From the NCBI RefSeq assembly GCF_019243775.1, contig NZ_CP069157.1:2170001-2234000 (forward strand): a stretch of DNA of 64,000 nucleotides, in the 5' to 3' direction. The notes below the pieces were generated by a model. That model worked only from the letters and a program-made list of their open reading frames with translations, made no database searches and had not been told where the DNA came from. The stretch's first letter is position 1, and every line of letters starts with the position of its first letter. A program made the translations under genes and the position numbers. This stretch comes from Morganella morganii (lineage in GTDB: Bacteria > Pseudomonadota > Gammaproteobacteria > Enterobacterales > Enterobacteriaceae). Positions 24,487 to 34,539 of this stretch are shown here, piece after piece.

Positions 24487-25692
24487 GTGAAAAATCGTAC
24501 ACTCGGCAGTGTTCTGATTGTTGCGGGAACAACGATCGGTGCCGGTATGCTGGCAATGCCCCTGGCGGCTGCGGGGATCGGGTTTCCGGTCATTGCGGTT
24601 ATTCTGATCGGCCTGTGGGCTATCATGAGCTACACCGCCTTACTGATGGTTGAAGTGTATCAGTACAGCTCACCGGATACCGGCTTAGGCAGCGTCGCCC
24701 GTCAATACCTCGGATTACCGGGTCAGCTCCTGACCGGCTTCAGTATGTTATTGCTGATGTATGCCCTGACCACTGCCTATATCGGCGGTGCCGGGGAAAT
24801 GATCTCCGCCAGCCTGCAAAACTGGTGGCAAATATCTGTTACACCGGGTACCGCGACCATTATCTTCACCCTCGTCGGCGGCCTGGTGGTGTGTGTCGGG
24901 ACTCACTCGGTTGATTTTATCAACCGTATCCTGTTCACCGGTAAAATTATCTTCCTGATCATCATGCTCGCCGTCATGATGCCGCATGTGAATATGACCA
25001 ACCTTGTCAGCATGCCAATTCAGAACGGACTGGTGCTTTCCGCTATCCCGCTGGTGTTTACCTCTTTTGGTTTCCACGGCAGTGTACCCAGCCTGGTGAA
25101 TTACATGAACGGCGACAGCAAAAAGCTGCGCTTTATTTTCCTCACCGGCAGTGCCATTCCGCTGGTGGCGTATCTGCTGTGGCAGATTGCCACGCTCGGC
25201 GCGATCCCGTCCGATACTTTCTTTGGTATTCTGGCGCAGAAATCCGGCCTTGACGGCTTACTGACGGCACTCAGTGAGACCGTGGCCAACAAATACGTGG
25301 ATATCGCGGTCAGCCTGTTTATGGATCTGGCACTGGCTACCTCATTCCTGGGTGTGGCGCTGGGGTTATTTGATTACCTGGCAGACCTGTTCCGCCGCAA
25401 AAATTCCGCCTTCGGCCGTACACAAACCGGGATTCTGACCTTTGCCCTGCCGCTGATTTGCGCCCTGTACTACAAAAGCTTTACCGGTGCGCTGGCGTAT
25501 GCCGCAATGGCGCTCTCCTTCCTGGCGCTGATCCTGCCGTCATTATTAGCGTGGAAAGTACGGCAGAACCCGAAAGCAGGTGCTTACCGTGTTGCAGGCG
25601 GAAACGGTGTGCTGATCTTTATCTTCCTGTTCGGCCTGCTGGTGATCTCCATCGAGTTCATCAAAAGCGCCGGTTATCTGCCGAATATCTGA
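24487..25692 (+). CDS. tyrP: Tyrosine-specific transporter TyrP
   Basis: A 401-aa HAAAP-family permease with about eleven membrane spans. The GTG start gives V-K-N-R-T-L-G-S, aligning with E. coli TyrP M-K-N-R-T-L-G-S, and GAGG lies just upstream. Signature stretches shared with TyrP are [12 protein letters not shown] near the start, F-G-F-H-G-S-V-P-S, and [13 protein letters not shown]. It is a proton symporter importing tyrosine. The TyrR boxes upstream support the substrate. Confidence 0.93.
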   Translation: MKNRTLGSVLIVAGTTIGAGMLAMPLAAAGIGFPVIAVILIGLWAIMSYTALLMVEVYQYSSPDTGLGSVARQYLGLPGQLLTGFSMLLLMYALTTAYIGGAGEMISASLQNWWQISVTPGTATIIFTLVGGLVVCVGTHSVDFINRILFTGKIIFLIIMLAVMMPHVNMTNLVSMPIQNGLVLSAIPLVFTSFGFHGSVPSLVNYMNGDSKKLRFIFLTGSAIPLVAYLLWQIATLGAIPSDTFFGILAQKSGLDGLLTALSETVANKYVDIAVSLFMDLALATSFLGVALGLFDYLADLFRRKNSAFGRTQTGILTFALPLICALYYKSFTGALAYAAMALSFLALILPSLLAWKVRQNPKAGAYRVAGGNGVLIFIFLFGLLVISIEFIKSAGYLPNI

Positions 25693-25706
25693 TGTCATTC
25701 TTCTGA

Positions 25707-25737
25707 AAACAAGCCCGGAAACCCGGGCTTGTTTTTT
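25707..25737 (+). terminator. Terminator between tyrP and the metC-like gene
   Basis: AACAAGCCCGG / CCCGGGCTTGTT hairpin with a three-base loop and T6; it can serve both convergent genes. Confidence 0.9.
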
Positions 25738-25738
25738 A

Positions 25739-26922
25739 TCAGTGCGCGGCATTCAACCGTGCAAATCCGGCGGTTAAATCCGCTATCAAATCCTCCGTGT
25801 CTTCCAGTCCGATTTGCAGGCGCACTGTCAGGCCGCCCGGCTGCCAGTCAGTGACCGTCCGGTAACGGCTGCAGTCAAACGGCACTATCAGGCTCTCAAA
25901 TCCCCCCCCCAGGAATAGCCCATCGCGAAAATATCCAGCCCGTCGAGCATCGCCGCCAGGTCGTCTGTGGTGTATTTCGCATTCAGAACCACCGAGAACA
26001 GACCGGAAGAGCCGGTGAAATCCCGCTTCCAGATCTCATGCCCCGGACATTCCGGGAAGGCCGGATGCAGTACTTTGCTGATCTCCGGACGGGATTGCAG
26101 CCACTCAACGACTTTCAGCGCCCGGTGCTGTGCTTCTTTCAGGCGGATATGCAGTGTACGCAGACCGCGCAGCACAAGGAAGCAATCCTCAGCACCGGGC
26201 AGCATCGCCATCTGGTCATAGGTTTTGCGCAGTTCCGGCCACCACTGTGCATTGGCGGAAATCAGCCCCATCAGCACATCCGAATGACCTCCGGGGTATT
26301 TGGTACCGGCTTCCAGGGAGATATCACAGCCGTGTTCATGAGCGCGGAAAAAAAGCGGGGTCGCCCAGGTGTTATCAATAACGGTTGTCACATGATGGCG
26401 TTTCGCCACGGCGGTGATCGCCGGAACATCCTGCACCTCAAATGTCTGGGAGCCGGGGGACTCAAGGAAAATCACCGTTGTTTCCGGGCGGATCAGCGAT
26501 TCAATCCCCGCGCCGATCAGCGGATCATAATAGGTGGTGGTAATGCCCATCTTCGCCAGCAAACCGCCGCATAACTGCCGGGTCGGGTGATAAACGGAAT
26601 CTGTCATCAGCAGATGATCGCCGCTTTTCAGGGTGGTCAGCAGCGCCAGTGTCACCGCCCCCAGCCCGGACGGGGATAACACCGTACCCGCCGCACCGGT
26701 CAGTTCACTCCAGGCATTTTCCAGTGCCGCGATCGTCGGTGTTCCGTCAGTACCGTAATGAAATTCCGCCCGGCGGTTGATCAGGGCATCATACGTCGGG
26801 AAGACCACCGTCGAGCCGCGGTATACCGGGGTATTCACAAATCCGTGCTGTGATGCGGGGTTACGGCCGCTCTGTGTCAGCCGGGTTTCTGTCCGCAAAG
26901 GGCGGCGTGCATGTTCTGACAT
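25739..26922 (-). pseudogene. metC: Cystathionine beta-lyase-like gene, frameshifted at a G9 run
   Basis: A PLP enzyme of the Cys/Met family: Y-H-P-T-R-Q near 115, F-L-E-S-P-G-S, and the PLP lysine in G-T-K-Y-P-G-G-H-S-D. ATG 26922 has GAGG upstream. The frame stops at 25888 after S-W-G-G-D. If the C9 run at 25902-25910 had one base fewer, it would read W-G-G-F-E-S-L-I-V-P and continue about 50 residues, through L-Q-I-G-L-E-D, to a stop at 25739, the normal family ending. The missing part includes conserved substrate-binding residues, so as written the enzyme is probably dead. MetC versus a paralogous lyase is not settled. Confidence 0.85.
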
Positions 26923-27130
26923 AATCACCTCAATAATAGTCTGCCTGGTTATACTGCTATCCTGCCATAAGGGCGGCAGCTTTCCTTAGTAGCTTTTCAG
27001 CTAAGATATGCCGTTATCCTCACCGGCCGTGGCGTAAAGAAATATCTGGCAATTTTGCTGCATCACTATTATTAATAAGTTACGAAACCTTATATTATCA
27101 ACAGATTAATTTTCACATAACGGAAAGGAT

Positions 27131-27802
27131 ATGGAATCAGAAGAAATCAGGGACCGACGTCCGATTAAAGCCCGGCAGACCCGCTGGGCGACCTCAGCCG
27201 CCCGTCTGCTGCAACAGCGCGGTGCAACCCCGAACGGTATATCTGTTGCCAGTTCAGTCTGTGCATTACTTGCCGCTGCTGCCTTTTACGGTGCCCTGAA
27301 CTGTGAAATAACGGCACTTCGTATCATCCTGTTTTTGCTGGCCGCACTGATAGTACAGGGACGGCTTATCTGTAATCTGCTTGACGGTATGGTGGCGGTC
27401 GAAGGCGGCCTGCGCAGCCCTGTTGGTGCCGTATTTAACGATTTGCCGGATCGCGTTTCGGACAGCCTGATCCTCATCGGTGCCGGTTACGGACTGGCCG
27501 GTTTTATCGCTTATGCCCCGCAGCTCGGCTGGGCGGCGGCGCTGATGGCAGTGATGACCGCCTATGTCCGGGTACTCGGCGGCAGTTGTGAGCAGCCGCA
27601 GAAATTTTCCGGCCCGATGGCCAAACAGCACCGGATGGCGCTGCTGACCGCAGGGGCCGTTGCCGCCTGTTTTCTCCCGCTGTATCAGGCTCAGTGGCTG
27701 TTTCTTATCATACTGTGGGTGATTACCCTCGGCGCACTCTGGACCACCGTGCGCCGTACCCGCATACTGATGGCTGATTTACGTAAGGATAATAAAGGAT
27801 GA
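27131..27802 (+). CDS. CDP-alcohol phosphatidyltransferase family protein
   Basis: A 223-aa protein with about five or six membrane spans. It has the family motif D-G-x2-A-x(n)-G-x3-D-x3-D as L-L-D-G-M-V-A ... G-A-V-F-N-D-L-P-D-R-V-S-D (about residues 90-115). Such enzymes replace CMP in CDP-diacylglycerol with an alcohol. The alcohol here is unknown; E. coli YnbA is a comparable orphan. ATG 27131 follows GGAAAGGAT. First of four overlapping genes. Confidence 0.85.
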   Translation: MESEEIRDRRPIKARQTRWATSAARLLQQRGATPNGISVASSVCALLAAAAFYGALNCEITALRIILFLLAALIVQGRLICNLLDGMVAVEGGLRSPVGAVFNDLPDRVSDSLILIGAGYGLAGFIAYAPQLGWAAALMAVMTAYVRVLGGSCEQPQKFSGPMAKQHRMALLTAGAVAACFLPLYQAQWLFLIILWVITLGALWTTVRRTRILMADLRKDNKG

Positions 27803-28476
27803 CCCGTAAAACGTTTTCGCCGGATCAAAAAATTGTCCCGGCGCTGCTGGTGTCGGTATGCCGGTTTCTGACCGGGATCCGCGCAAAGCAGAACGCCCCG
27901 CTGCCGGAAGGTAAACCCTGTATTTATTATGCTAACCACTCCAGTCACCTTGACGGACTGGTGATCTGGTCCTGCCTGACCAGTGCGGCGCGAAAACGCG
28001 TTCACCCGGTGGCGGCGCAGGATTACTGGGATAAAACCGGGTTCCGCCGTTATATTGCCAAACGTATTTTTGGTGCGGTGCTGATCGCACGCGGTAAAAA
28101 AATCGAACCGGCAACAGAGGATGAACTACAGAAGACCACACCGGCGGAGAATCCGCTGGATGTGATGCAGAATGTTCTCGATACCGGAGATTCCCTGATT
28201 TTGTTCCCGGAAGGCACACGCGGCGACGGTGAAAAGATTCAGGATTTCAAAGCCGGGCTCTGGCATTTATCCCGCAATAACCCGGATGCGGTGCTGGTGC
28301 CGGTCTATCTGGAAAACCTCAACCGCGTTCTGCCGAAAGGCTCACGGCTGATTGTGCCGATTATCTGCACCGCCACATTCGGTGCTCCGGTTGAACCGGC
28401 CGGGGAAGAAGAGAGCAAAGCAGACTTTTTAGTACGGACCCGCCAGGCGTTAGAGGCAATACATCATGAAAGATAA
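27799..28476 (+). CDS. PlsC-type 1-acylglycerol-phosphate acyltransferase
   Basis: A 225-aa protein with motif I N-H-S-S-H-L-D at about residues 45-51 and motif III F-P-E-G-T-R-G at about 135-141. These enzymes add an acyl chain to lysophosphatidate. The chromosome should have a housekeeping plsC elsewhere, so this is likely a second, dedicated enzyme. It overlaps the neighbour genes at both ends (ATGA at 27799). Confidence 0.88.
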   Translation: MTRKTFSPDQKIVPALLVSVCRFLTGIRAKQNAPLPEGKPCIYYANHSSHLDGLVIWSCLTSAARKRVHPVAAQDYWDKTGFRRYIAKRIFGAVLIARGKKIEPATEDELQKTTPAENPLDVMQNVLDTGDSLILFPEGTRGDGEKIQDFKAGLWHLSRNNPDAVLVPVYLENLNRVLPKGSRLIVPIICTATFGAPVEPAGEEESKADFLVRTRQALEAIHHER

Positions 28477-29392
28477 TGAATTATTCTGGATCTTCAGCGG
28501 GCTGTTCGGGTTCCTGGCGGTGGCAACGGTTATCGGCCTGATCCTGAAGCATGTTAAGGGAAACACCTCTGTTATCAGTAACCTGAATGCCCGTATCCGT
28601 GCCTGGTGGCTGATGTGTATTATCGCCGCGGTGGCTATCAGCATCGGGCCCATCGGCTCTGTGGTACTGTTTGCCTTTATGTCCCTGCTGGCACTGCGTG
28701 AGCTTATCACTCTGACGCCGACACACCGCGCCGACCACGGTGCCCTGTTCTGGTGCTTCTTTATCATTCTGCCGGTACAGTATGTGCTGGTCGGTGTTCA
28801 GTGGTATAACCTGCTGGCGGTCTTTATCCCCGTCTATGCGTTCCTGTTTATCCCGACCCGCATGGTGCTCTCCGGCGACACCCGCCACTTCCTGGAGCGC
28901 ATGGCAAAAATCCAGTGGAGTGTGATGATTGCGGTTTACTGCCTCAGTTATGCTCCTGCACTGCTGGTACTGCCGATTCCGGATTTCACGGATAATATCA
29001 ACCTGCTGCTGTTTCTGATGATCGTGGTTCAGATTTCTGACGTGCTGCAATATGTGTTCGGTAAACTGTTCGGCAAACGCCCGATTGTACCGAAACTCAG
29101 CCCGAACAAAACCGTTGAAGGCTTTATCGGCGGGATCCTCAGTGCGAGCTGTGTCGGTATGGCACTGTGGTGGGCCACACCGTTCAGCCCGTGGGCGGCA
29201 TTCCTGCTCTCACTGTTGATTTGCCTGGCCGGTTTCGCGGGCGGGTTGTGTATGTCCGCCATCAAGCGGGACAGCGGGATCAAAGATTTCGGTGCCATGA
29301 TTGAGGGTCACGGCGGCATGATGGACAGACTGGATTCCCTCTGCTTCGCAGCCCCGGTTTTCTTCCATGTGCTGAAATATTTTTATACCTGA
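28466..29392 (+). CDS. CdsA-like phosphatidate cytidylyltransferase
   Basis: A 308-aa protein with about eight membrane spans. The C-terminal CdsA signature is K-R-D-S-G-I-K-D-F-G, then E-G-H-G-G-M-M-D-R-L-D-S. It would convert phosphatidate and CTP to CDP-diacylglycerol, the substrate of the first gene product. E. coli YnbB is comparable. It overlaps the acyltransferase by 11 bases and abuts the phosphatase. Confidence 0.9.
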   Translation: MKDNELFWIFSGLFGFLAVATVIGLILKHVKGNTSVISNLNARIRAWWLMCIIAAVAISIGPIGSVVLFAFMSLLALRELITLTPTHRADHGALFWCFFIILPVQYVLVGVQWYNLLAVFIPVYAFLFIPTRMVLSGDTRHFLERMAKIQWSVMIAVYCLSYAPALLVLPIPDFTDNINLLLFLMIVVQISDVLQYVFGKLFGKRPIVPKLSPNKTVEGFIGGILSASCVGMALWWATPFSPWAAFLLSLLICLAGFAGGLCMSAIKRDSGIKDFGAMIEGHGGMMDRLDSLCFAAPVFFHVLKYFYT

Positions 29393-29976
29393 TGATTCAG
29401 GAAATTCTGCTGATCCGCCACGGTGAACCGGTGCCGGACAGAAAAACACCGCTGGCCCTGCGCAACCTCTGTGCCTGGCTGGCGGAATATGATGCGGGCG
29501 GAATTATCCCGCCGGCCGCTCCGCCTTTATCGCTGTCCGCTGAAGAATTGTCCCGTTATTTCCCGGTAGCCAGTCCGCTGTTTCGTACCACGGCATCCCT
29601 GGCCATTCTCGGGATCACACCCCGCGCCATTGTTGATGAACTGCATGAAGCAGTACTTCCCCTGTTCTCTCCTGCACTGCTGATGCCGGTAAAACTGCCG
29701 CCGATGTGGTGGGTAACCGCATTCCGGCTGCTGTGGCTGGCGGGTGGCGGAAAATCTGTTCCCTCTGTGGCACAGGTACGCGGACGGGCACAATGTGCCG
29801 CACAAATCCTCTCAGACTATGCACAGGAACATGGCGCTGTACTGGTCATGGCGCACCGGATTATCAATCACGCCCTGCGCCCTGCACTGGAACAATCCGG
29901 CTGGCAGATGACAGAAAAAACACATAACAGCTACTGGGGAATGATGCGGTTCACCCGTGACGCACCACACCGGTAA
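29392..29976 (+). CDS. Histidine phosphatase superfamily protein
   Basis: A 194-aa protein with the R-H-G catalytic motif (L-I-R-H-G-E-P) at residues 8-12 and the second His in V-M-A-H-R-I at about 152. Its stop-start junction with the CdsA-like gene is TGATG. In this operon it may dephosphorylate a phosphatidyl-phosphate intermediate, as phosphatidylglycerophosphate phosphatases do; that is inference from context only. Confidence 0.8.
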   Translation: MIQEILLIRHGEPVPDRKTPLALRNLCAWLAEYDAGGIIPPAAPPLSLSAEELSRYFPVASPLFRTTASLAILGITPRAIVDELHEAVLPLFSPALLMPVKLPPMWWVTAFRLLWLAGGGKSVPSVAQVRGRAQCAAQILSDYAQEHGAVLVMAHRIINHALRPALEQSGWQMTEKTHNSYWGMMRFTRDAPHR

Positions 29977-30129
29977 TGTCAGCCGGTGTATTCTGAACCG
30001 TATACCTCCGCACGTTTCGCCACATCCGCTCTGTTTTGCTCACTTTCCCGTATAAGACTCTGCCTGCTTTGTTCCGCAGGCTGATCATCTGCTGCTGCCT
30101 TGCTTATTTTTAAATAGTTATTGCCATTA

Positions 30130-30168
30130 AATGAATATTTATGTATTTTTAATTAAAAATCACGCATA
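30130..30168 (+). promoter_or_regulatory. Tandem ARG-box-like sites
   Basis: AATGAATATTTATGTATT (30130-30147) fits the 18-bp ArgR consensus with about two mismatches; a weaker copy at 30151-30168 is 3 bp away, the usual ArgR spacing. They lie just upstream of the binding-protein gene. Confidence 0.5.
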
Positions 30169-30182
30169 AAAATGAGGTTGTC

Positions 30183-30950
30183 ATGTTTAAAAAATTAGTC
30201 TTTGCAGGCTGTTTATCATTATTAGCATTCACCGGGGTAAGCCAGGCCAAAGAAACCTATGTGGTCGGTGCAGGCGGTACCTATCGCCCGTTTGAATTTG
30301 AAAACAGTGAAAAACAACTCGAAGGGTTTGATATCGATATTATCAAAGCGGTTGCTGCCGCCGAAGATTTTGACGTCAAATTAATCAACACGCCGTGGGA
30401 AGGTATTTTCGCCACACTGTCCGCCGGGGATCGCGATATTTTAATTTCCGGTATTACCATCACCGATAAACGCAAACAGATGGTGGATTTCTCCGCCCCG
30501 TATTTCCCGGCAGAACAGGCAATTGTGGTGAATGAAAATTCACCAATCAGCGCGTTATCTGAACTGAGTAAATATAATGTCGGTGTGGTGAACTCCAGCA
30601 CCGGGGATATTGTGGTTTCTGATGTGCTCGGCAAAACCAGCACCGCCATCAAACGCTTTGATAATACTCCGCTGCTGTTACAGGAATTATATGAAGACGG
30701 CGTGGATGCGGCGGTCGGTGATGTCGGTGTGGTGAAGTTTTATATTAAAACCCATCCGGACAAGAAATTTAAACTGATTTACGACAATCATTTTGAAAAA
30801 CAGTATTTCGGCATTGCCGTCGCTAAAGGTAATACGGAATTACAGGAAAAAATTAACCGTGGTCTGGCAAAAATTATTGCCGACGGTACTTACGCCAAAA
30901 TCTATCAGAAATGGTTCGATAACGACGTACCTTCCCTGCCCGCGCAGTAA
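30183..30950 (+). CDS. Polar amino-acid ABC transporter, periplasmic binding protein
   Basis: A 255-aa SBP family 3 protein. The signal peptide (M-F-K-K-L-V-F... to V-S-Q-A) is cleaved near residue 22. The mature part has Y-R-P-F-E-F, G-F-D-I-D-I-I-K-A-V and D-R-D-I-L-I-S-G-I-T-I-T, typical of lysine/arginine/ornithine and glutamine binders. ARG-box-like sites upstream favour a basic amino acid. Followed by a hairpin and the permease and ATPase genes. Confidence 0.9.
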   Translation: MFKKLVFAGCLSLLAFTGVSQAKETYVVGAGGTYRPFEFENSEKQLEGFDIDIIKAVAAAEDFDVKLINTPWEGIFATLSAGDRDILISGITITDKRKQMVDFSAPYFPAEQAIVVNENSPISALSELSKYNVGVVNSSTGDIVVSDVLGKTSTAIKRFDNTPLLLQELYEDGVDAAVGDVGVVKFYIKTHPDKKFKLIYDNHFEKQYFGIAVAKGNTELQEKINRGLAKIIADGTYAKIYQKWFDNDVPSLPAQ

Positions 30951-30970
30951 TTCATTATTTATCTGATTAA

Positions 30971-30993
30971 AAACCCGCTTCTGCGGCGGGTTT
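30971..30993 (+). terminator. Intra-operon hairpin after the binding-protein gene
   Basis: AAACCCGC / GCGGGTTT with a seven-base loop and no long T run. Such hairpins partly terminate or protect mRNA, giving more binding protein than membrane components. Confidence 0.6.
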
Positions 30994-31018
30994 GATCTGT
31001 TTTTTCAGGATGGATGTT

Positions 31019-31783
31019 ATGTCAGCTTTCCGCTGGGAAATTATAGAAGAATACGCTCCGTTATTTATGGACGGGGCACTGATGACAATAAAATGTACCA
31101 TTATCTGTGTCATCCTGGGGACTCTCTGGGGACTGACGCTCGGCCTCGGCCGGACAGCCCGTGCCGAACGCGGCCCGGCAAAATGGCTGCTGCTGTTCTT
31201 TGTGCAGTATCCGGTGCGGTTTTATGTCAGTGCATTTCGTGGCACGCCGCTGTTTGTGCAGATCATGGTGGTTCACTTCGCACTGGTGCCGCTGTTTATC
31301 AACCCGCGTGACGGCCTGATGGTCACCAGCGGTATTATTACCTCTGATACGGCCAGAATGCTGCGTTCCGAATACGGCGCATTTCTCTCCTGTATTGTTG
31401 CTATCACACTCAATGCCGGGGCGTATGTTTCCGAGATTTTCCGCGCCGGGATTCAGTCCGTCGATCGCGGTCAGACAGAAGCCTCCCGCGCACTGGGCAT
31501 GAGCTGGGGAAAAACCATGCGTAAGGTGATCCTGCCGCAGGCTTTCCGTCGTATTCTGCCGCCGCTGGGTAACAATGCGATCGCGATTGTCAAAGATTCC
31601 TCCCTGGCCTCTGCTATCGGCCTTGCCGACCTGGCATATGCCGCGCGGACAGTATCCGGCGCATATGCTACTTACTGGGAGCCATACCTGGTCATCTCCG
31701 TTATTTACTGGATGCTGACATTCCTGCTGGCGCAGCTGGTTCAATACACCGAAAGAAGGTTGAGCAGAAGTGATTCACGTTAA
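31019..31783 (+). CDS. Polar amino-acid ABC transporter, permease
   Basis: A 254-aa HisM/GlnP-type permease with about five spans and the EAA loop ([10 protein letters not shown], then I-L-P-Q-A-F-R) that docks the ATPase. It carries an insert (about residues 90-120, with I-N-P-R-D-G-L-M) longer than in E. coli GlnP. I chose ATG 31019 because of AGGA eight bases upstream; 31010 is possible. It overlaps the ATPase gene. Confidence 0.9.
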   Translation: MSAFRWEIIEEYAPLFMDGALMTIKCTIICVILGTLWGLTLGLGRTARAERGPAKWLLLFFVQYPVRFYVSAFRGTPLFVQIMVVHFALVPLFINPRDGLMVTSGIITSDTARMLRSEYGAFLSCIVAITLNAGAYVSEIFRAGIQSVDRGQTEASRALGMSWGKTMRKVILPQAFRRILPPLGNNAIAIVKDSSLASAIGLADLAYAARTVSGAYATYWEPYLVISVIYWMLTFLLAQLVQYTERRLSRSDSR

Positions 31784-32492
31784 TAATTTACAGAAAAAAT
31801 TCGGCAATACCCATGTGCTGCGCGGCATCAGCTGCGATATCCGTCCGCAGGAAGTTGTCTGTGTGATAGGGCCGTCCGGCTCCGGAAAAAGCACCTTTCT
31901 GCGCTGCCTGAATGCTCTGGAACGCCCGGATTCCGGTGAGATTGTGGTAAACGGCACCGATGTGTGTGATCCGAAAACAGATCTGAACAAAATGCGCGAA
32001 CATACCGGTATGGTATTCCAGCGCTTCAATCTGTTTCCGCATATGACGGTGCTGGATAACATTACCATGGCGCCGCTGATGGTGTCCGGACTGAAAAAAG
32101 CCGATGCTCTGCTTAAAGCGGAGCGGTTACTGGAAAAAGTCGGTCTGCCGGACAAAATTGATGCCTGGCCGGAGAGTTTATCCGGCGGTCAGCAGCAGCG
32201 CGTAGCTATTGCCCGTGCCCTGGCGATGGATCCGACGGTGCTGCTGTTTGATGAACCGACTTCCGCGCTCGACCCGGAGCTGGTCGGTGAAGTACTGAAT
32301 GTGATGAAAGCCCTGGCTCATGAAGGCATGACAATGGTGATTGTGACCCATGAGATGAATTTTGCCCGCGAAGTGGCAGACCGTGTCTTTTTTATCGATC
32401 AGGGGATTATTCAGGAGTCCGGCACACCGGAGCAGATTTTTAATCATCCTCAGAACCCGCGTACCGCCGCGTTTCTCAGCCGCGTGCTGTAG
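31770..32492 (+). CDS. Polar amino-acid ABC transporter, ATP-binding protein
   Basis: A 240-aa GlnQ/HisP-type ATPase from GTG 31770, inside the permease gene. Walker [11 protein letters not shown]-loop M-V-F-Q-R-F, signature L-S-G-G-Q-Q-Q-R, Walker B V-L-L-F-D-E-P and switch His in V-T-H-E-M are all present, so it should be active. Confidence 0.95.
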   Translation: MIHVNNLQKKFGNTHVLRGISCDIRPQEVVCVIGPSGSGKSTFLRCLNALERPDSGEIVVNGTDVCDPKTDLNKMREHTGMVFQRFNLFPHMTVLDNITMAPLMVSGLKKADALLKAERLLEKVGLPDKIDAWPESLSGGQQQRVAIARALAMDPTVLLFDEPTSALDPELVGEVLNVMKALAHEGMTMVIVTHEMNFAREVADRVFFIDQGIIQESGTPEQIFNHPQNPRTAAFLSRVL

Positions 32493-32516
32493 TTTTTGCT
32501 GCAGTGAATAGTGACT

Positions 32517-32547
32517 AAGGACAGAGACAAAACGTCCCTGTCCTTTT
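32517..32547. terminator. Terminator between the ABC operon and ade
   Basis: AAGGACAG / CTGTCCTT hairpin followed by TTTTC, between convergent genes. Confidence 0.8.
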
Positions 32548-32551
32548 CTGT

Positions 32552-34318
32552 TTATGCCGTTAATTCACTGTGTGTAAAAACAAATTTATTCACATCATAT
32601 AACCCGAGACTGGTGAGTTTCAGTGTCGGGATCACCGGCAGCGACAGGAATGCCATCTGAATAAACGGCTCATCCAGCATCACCCCGCAGTCGCGGCAGG
32701 CCGCTTTCAGCGACTCAATTTCAGCGGCGATTTCATCCGCCGTTTTATCACTCATCAGCCCGGCAATCGGCAGTGTCGCATGGCTCAGCACCCGGCCGTC
32801 CGCAACCACACACATCCCGCCGCCACCGGCAATCAGCTGATTCACCGCCAGCGCCATATCCATCGGATCAATACCGGCGACAACAATATTATGGCTGTCG
32901 TGGCTGACCGTTGACGCCAGGGCCCCGCGCGTCAGACCGAAATTGTGCAGCAATGCGGTTGCCGGTGGTGTCTGGCGGCCATAGCGCTCAATCACCGCAA
33001 GCGAGCAGATATTATCACGGTCATAGCGGAGTCCGTCCCAGCTGACCCGCTGCTCACAGGTGATCAGCTCATTCGGGATCACACTGATCGCGCGGTATTC
33101 ATGACCGGCAACCGGCACAAAAGCAAGAGACTGCGCTGTCACGGCCTGACGGCGGACAGTATTCTGCATTGGCGGACGTGATGCTGCCTGTTTAGCCTCC
33201 CGCTCACGCAGCAGCGCCGCTTTATCCACCCAGCGGCCGCCGCACATAACCGCCTGAATATCGACCGTTTTCTCATCCCGCAGCAGAACCAGGTCCGCCT
33301 GTTTCCCCGGCGCCACCAGCCCGAGGTTTTTCAGCCCGAAATGCCGGGCCGCGGACCAGCTGGCAACACGGTAAGCAATATGTACCGGAATCTGATGCTG
33401 GTTAATCAGACGATACACCAGCGCATTCATATGCCCCTCGTGAATGATTTCCCAGGGATTGCGGTCATCAGTGCATAACAGACACTGCGGGCTGCTCATC
33501 GCCGTGATAAGCGGTGCCAGCGCATCCAGATTCCGTGCCGCCGACCCTTCGCGGATCATCAGCGCCATTCCCAGCGCCAGTTTTTCCAGCCCTTCCTCAT
33601 AACGGTGCGATTCGTGGCAGTTTTCAATCCCCCCGGCAATATAGCCGTTGAGGTCTTTCCCGGTGACCATCGGGCAGTGACCATCCAGCGTCATACCGCG
33701 GAATGCATCCAGTTTATCCAGCGTTTCCGCCTCACCGGCAATCACCGCCGGGAAATTCATCATCTCCGCCAGTCCCGGCACATGGGGATGATCCTTGTAT
33801 TTCAGCATCTCTGCCAGCGGGAAATCTGCGCCGTTCACATCACTGCCCGGTAATGCCGGCACACAGGAACTCACCTGAACAAACTGATTCTGCTGTGCCT
33901 GTTCCGCGCAGCGCAGAAACCACTCAATCCCCTCTTCTCCCATGACGTTCACGATTTCATGCGGATCACACACAATGGTCGTGACTCCCAGCGGCAGCGT
34001 GGCACTCTCAAAGGTGACCGGGGTCATCATGCTGGATTCAATATGCAGATGTGCGTCAATAAATCCGGGTACGACCACCGCATTTTTACCGTCGATAACC
34101 TGATGCGCCGGTGCATCCTTATACACCGTACCGACACCGGCAATCGCATTTCCGCTTATCACCACCGGGCCCGGAAATTCACCACCGTTAATCAGATCCA
34201 GAATCCGGACATTATCAATACGATAATCCGCCGGTGCCTCACTGCGGGCCACGGCGAGGAGTGTTGTCATTTCTTCGCGGCTGCGCGTGCAGGTGCGCTT
34301 ATTTTTCTCACTGTTCAT
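32552..34318 (-). CDS. ade: Adenine deaminase
   Basis: A 588-aa amidohydrolase, the length of E. coli Ade. The metal site H-L-H appears in [11 protein letters not shown], and C-D-P-H-E-I-V-N-V and L-C-T-D-D-R-N-P are family hallmarks. It converts adenine to hypoxanthine and ammonia. ATG 34318 has a G-rich ribosome binding site. It is divergent from an adenine permease, so import and deamination are paired. Confidence 0.96.
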   Translation of the reverse strand: MNSEKNKRTCTRSREEMTTLLAVARSEAPADYRIDNVRILDLINGGEFPGPVVISGNAIAGVGTVYKDAPAHQVIDGKNAVVVPGFIDAHLHIESSMMTPVTFESATLPLGVTTIVCDPHEIVNVMGEEGIEWFLRCAEQAQQNQFVQVSSCVPALPGSDVNGADFPLAEMLKYKDHPHVPGLAEMMNFPAVIAGEAETLDKLDAFRGMTLDGHCPMVTGKDLNGYIAGGIENCHESHRYEEGLEKLALGMALMIREGSAARNLDALAPLITAMSSPQCLLCTDDRNPWEIIHEGHMNALVYRLINQHQIPVHIAYRVASWSAARHFGLKNLGLVAPGKQADLVLLRDEKTVDIQAVMCGGRWVDKAALLREREAKQAASRPPMQNTVRRQAVTAQSLAFVPVAGHEYRAISVIPNELITCEQRVSWDGLRYDRDNICSLAVIERYGRQTPPATALLHNFGLTRGALASTVSHDSHNIVVAGIDPMDMALAVNQLIAGGGGMCVVADGRVLSHATLPIAGLMSDKTADEIAAEIESLKAACRDCGVMLDEPFIQMAFLSLPVIPTLKLTSLGLYDVNKFVFTHSELTA

Positions 34319-34408
34319 CACTGCCCCCTGTTTTTCTCTCACATTGATAATGTGAATTCGCGGTGTTCTCTCTGTCCTGTGAGGTGTACCGGAATAAAGG
34401 TGATCCCC

Positions 34409-34435
34409 GCCGCAACTGTTACAAATTATTGCGGC
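34409..34435. promoter_or_regulatory. Inverted repeat between ade and the adenine permease
   Basis: GCCGCAA, 13 bases, TTGCGGC: perfect 7-bp arms in the divergent promoter region. It could be a dimer-binding operator for a local regulator, or a hairpin in one leader. Confidence 0.45.
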
Positions 34436-34539
34436 ACAACCGGATGATTACGGTTTCTCACGGAATGTCATTACGATGCTGGCATTGATTATGCATTTAT
34501 CAGACCAGTTATCTTTTCCCCGGGAGACAGGAGCATAAA

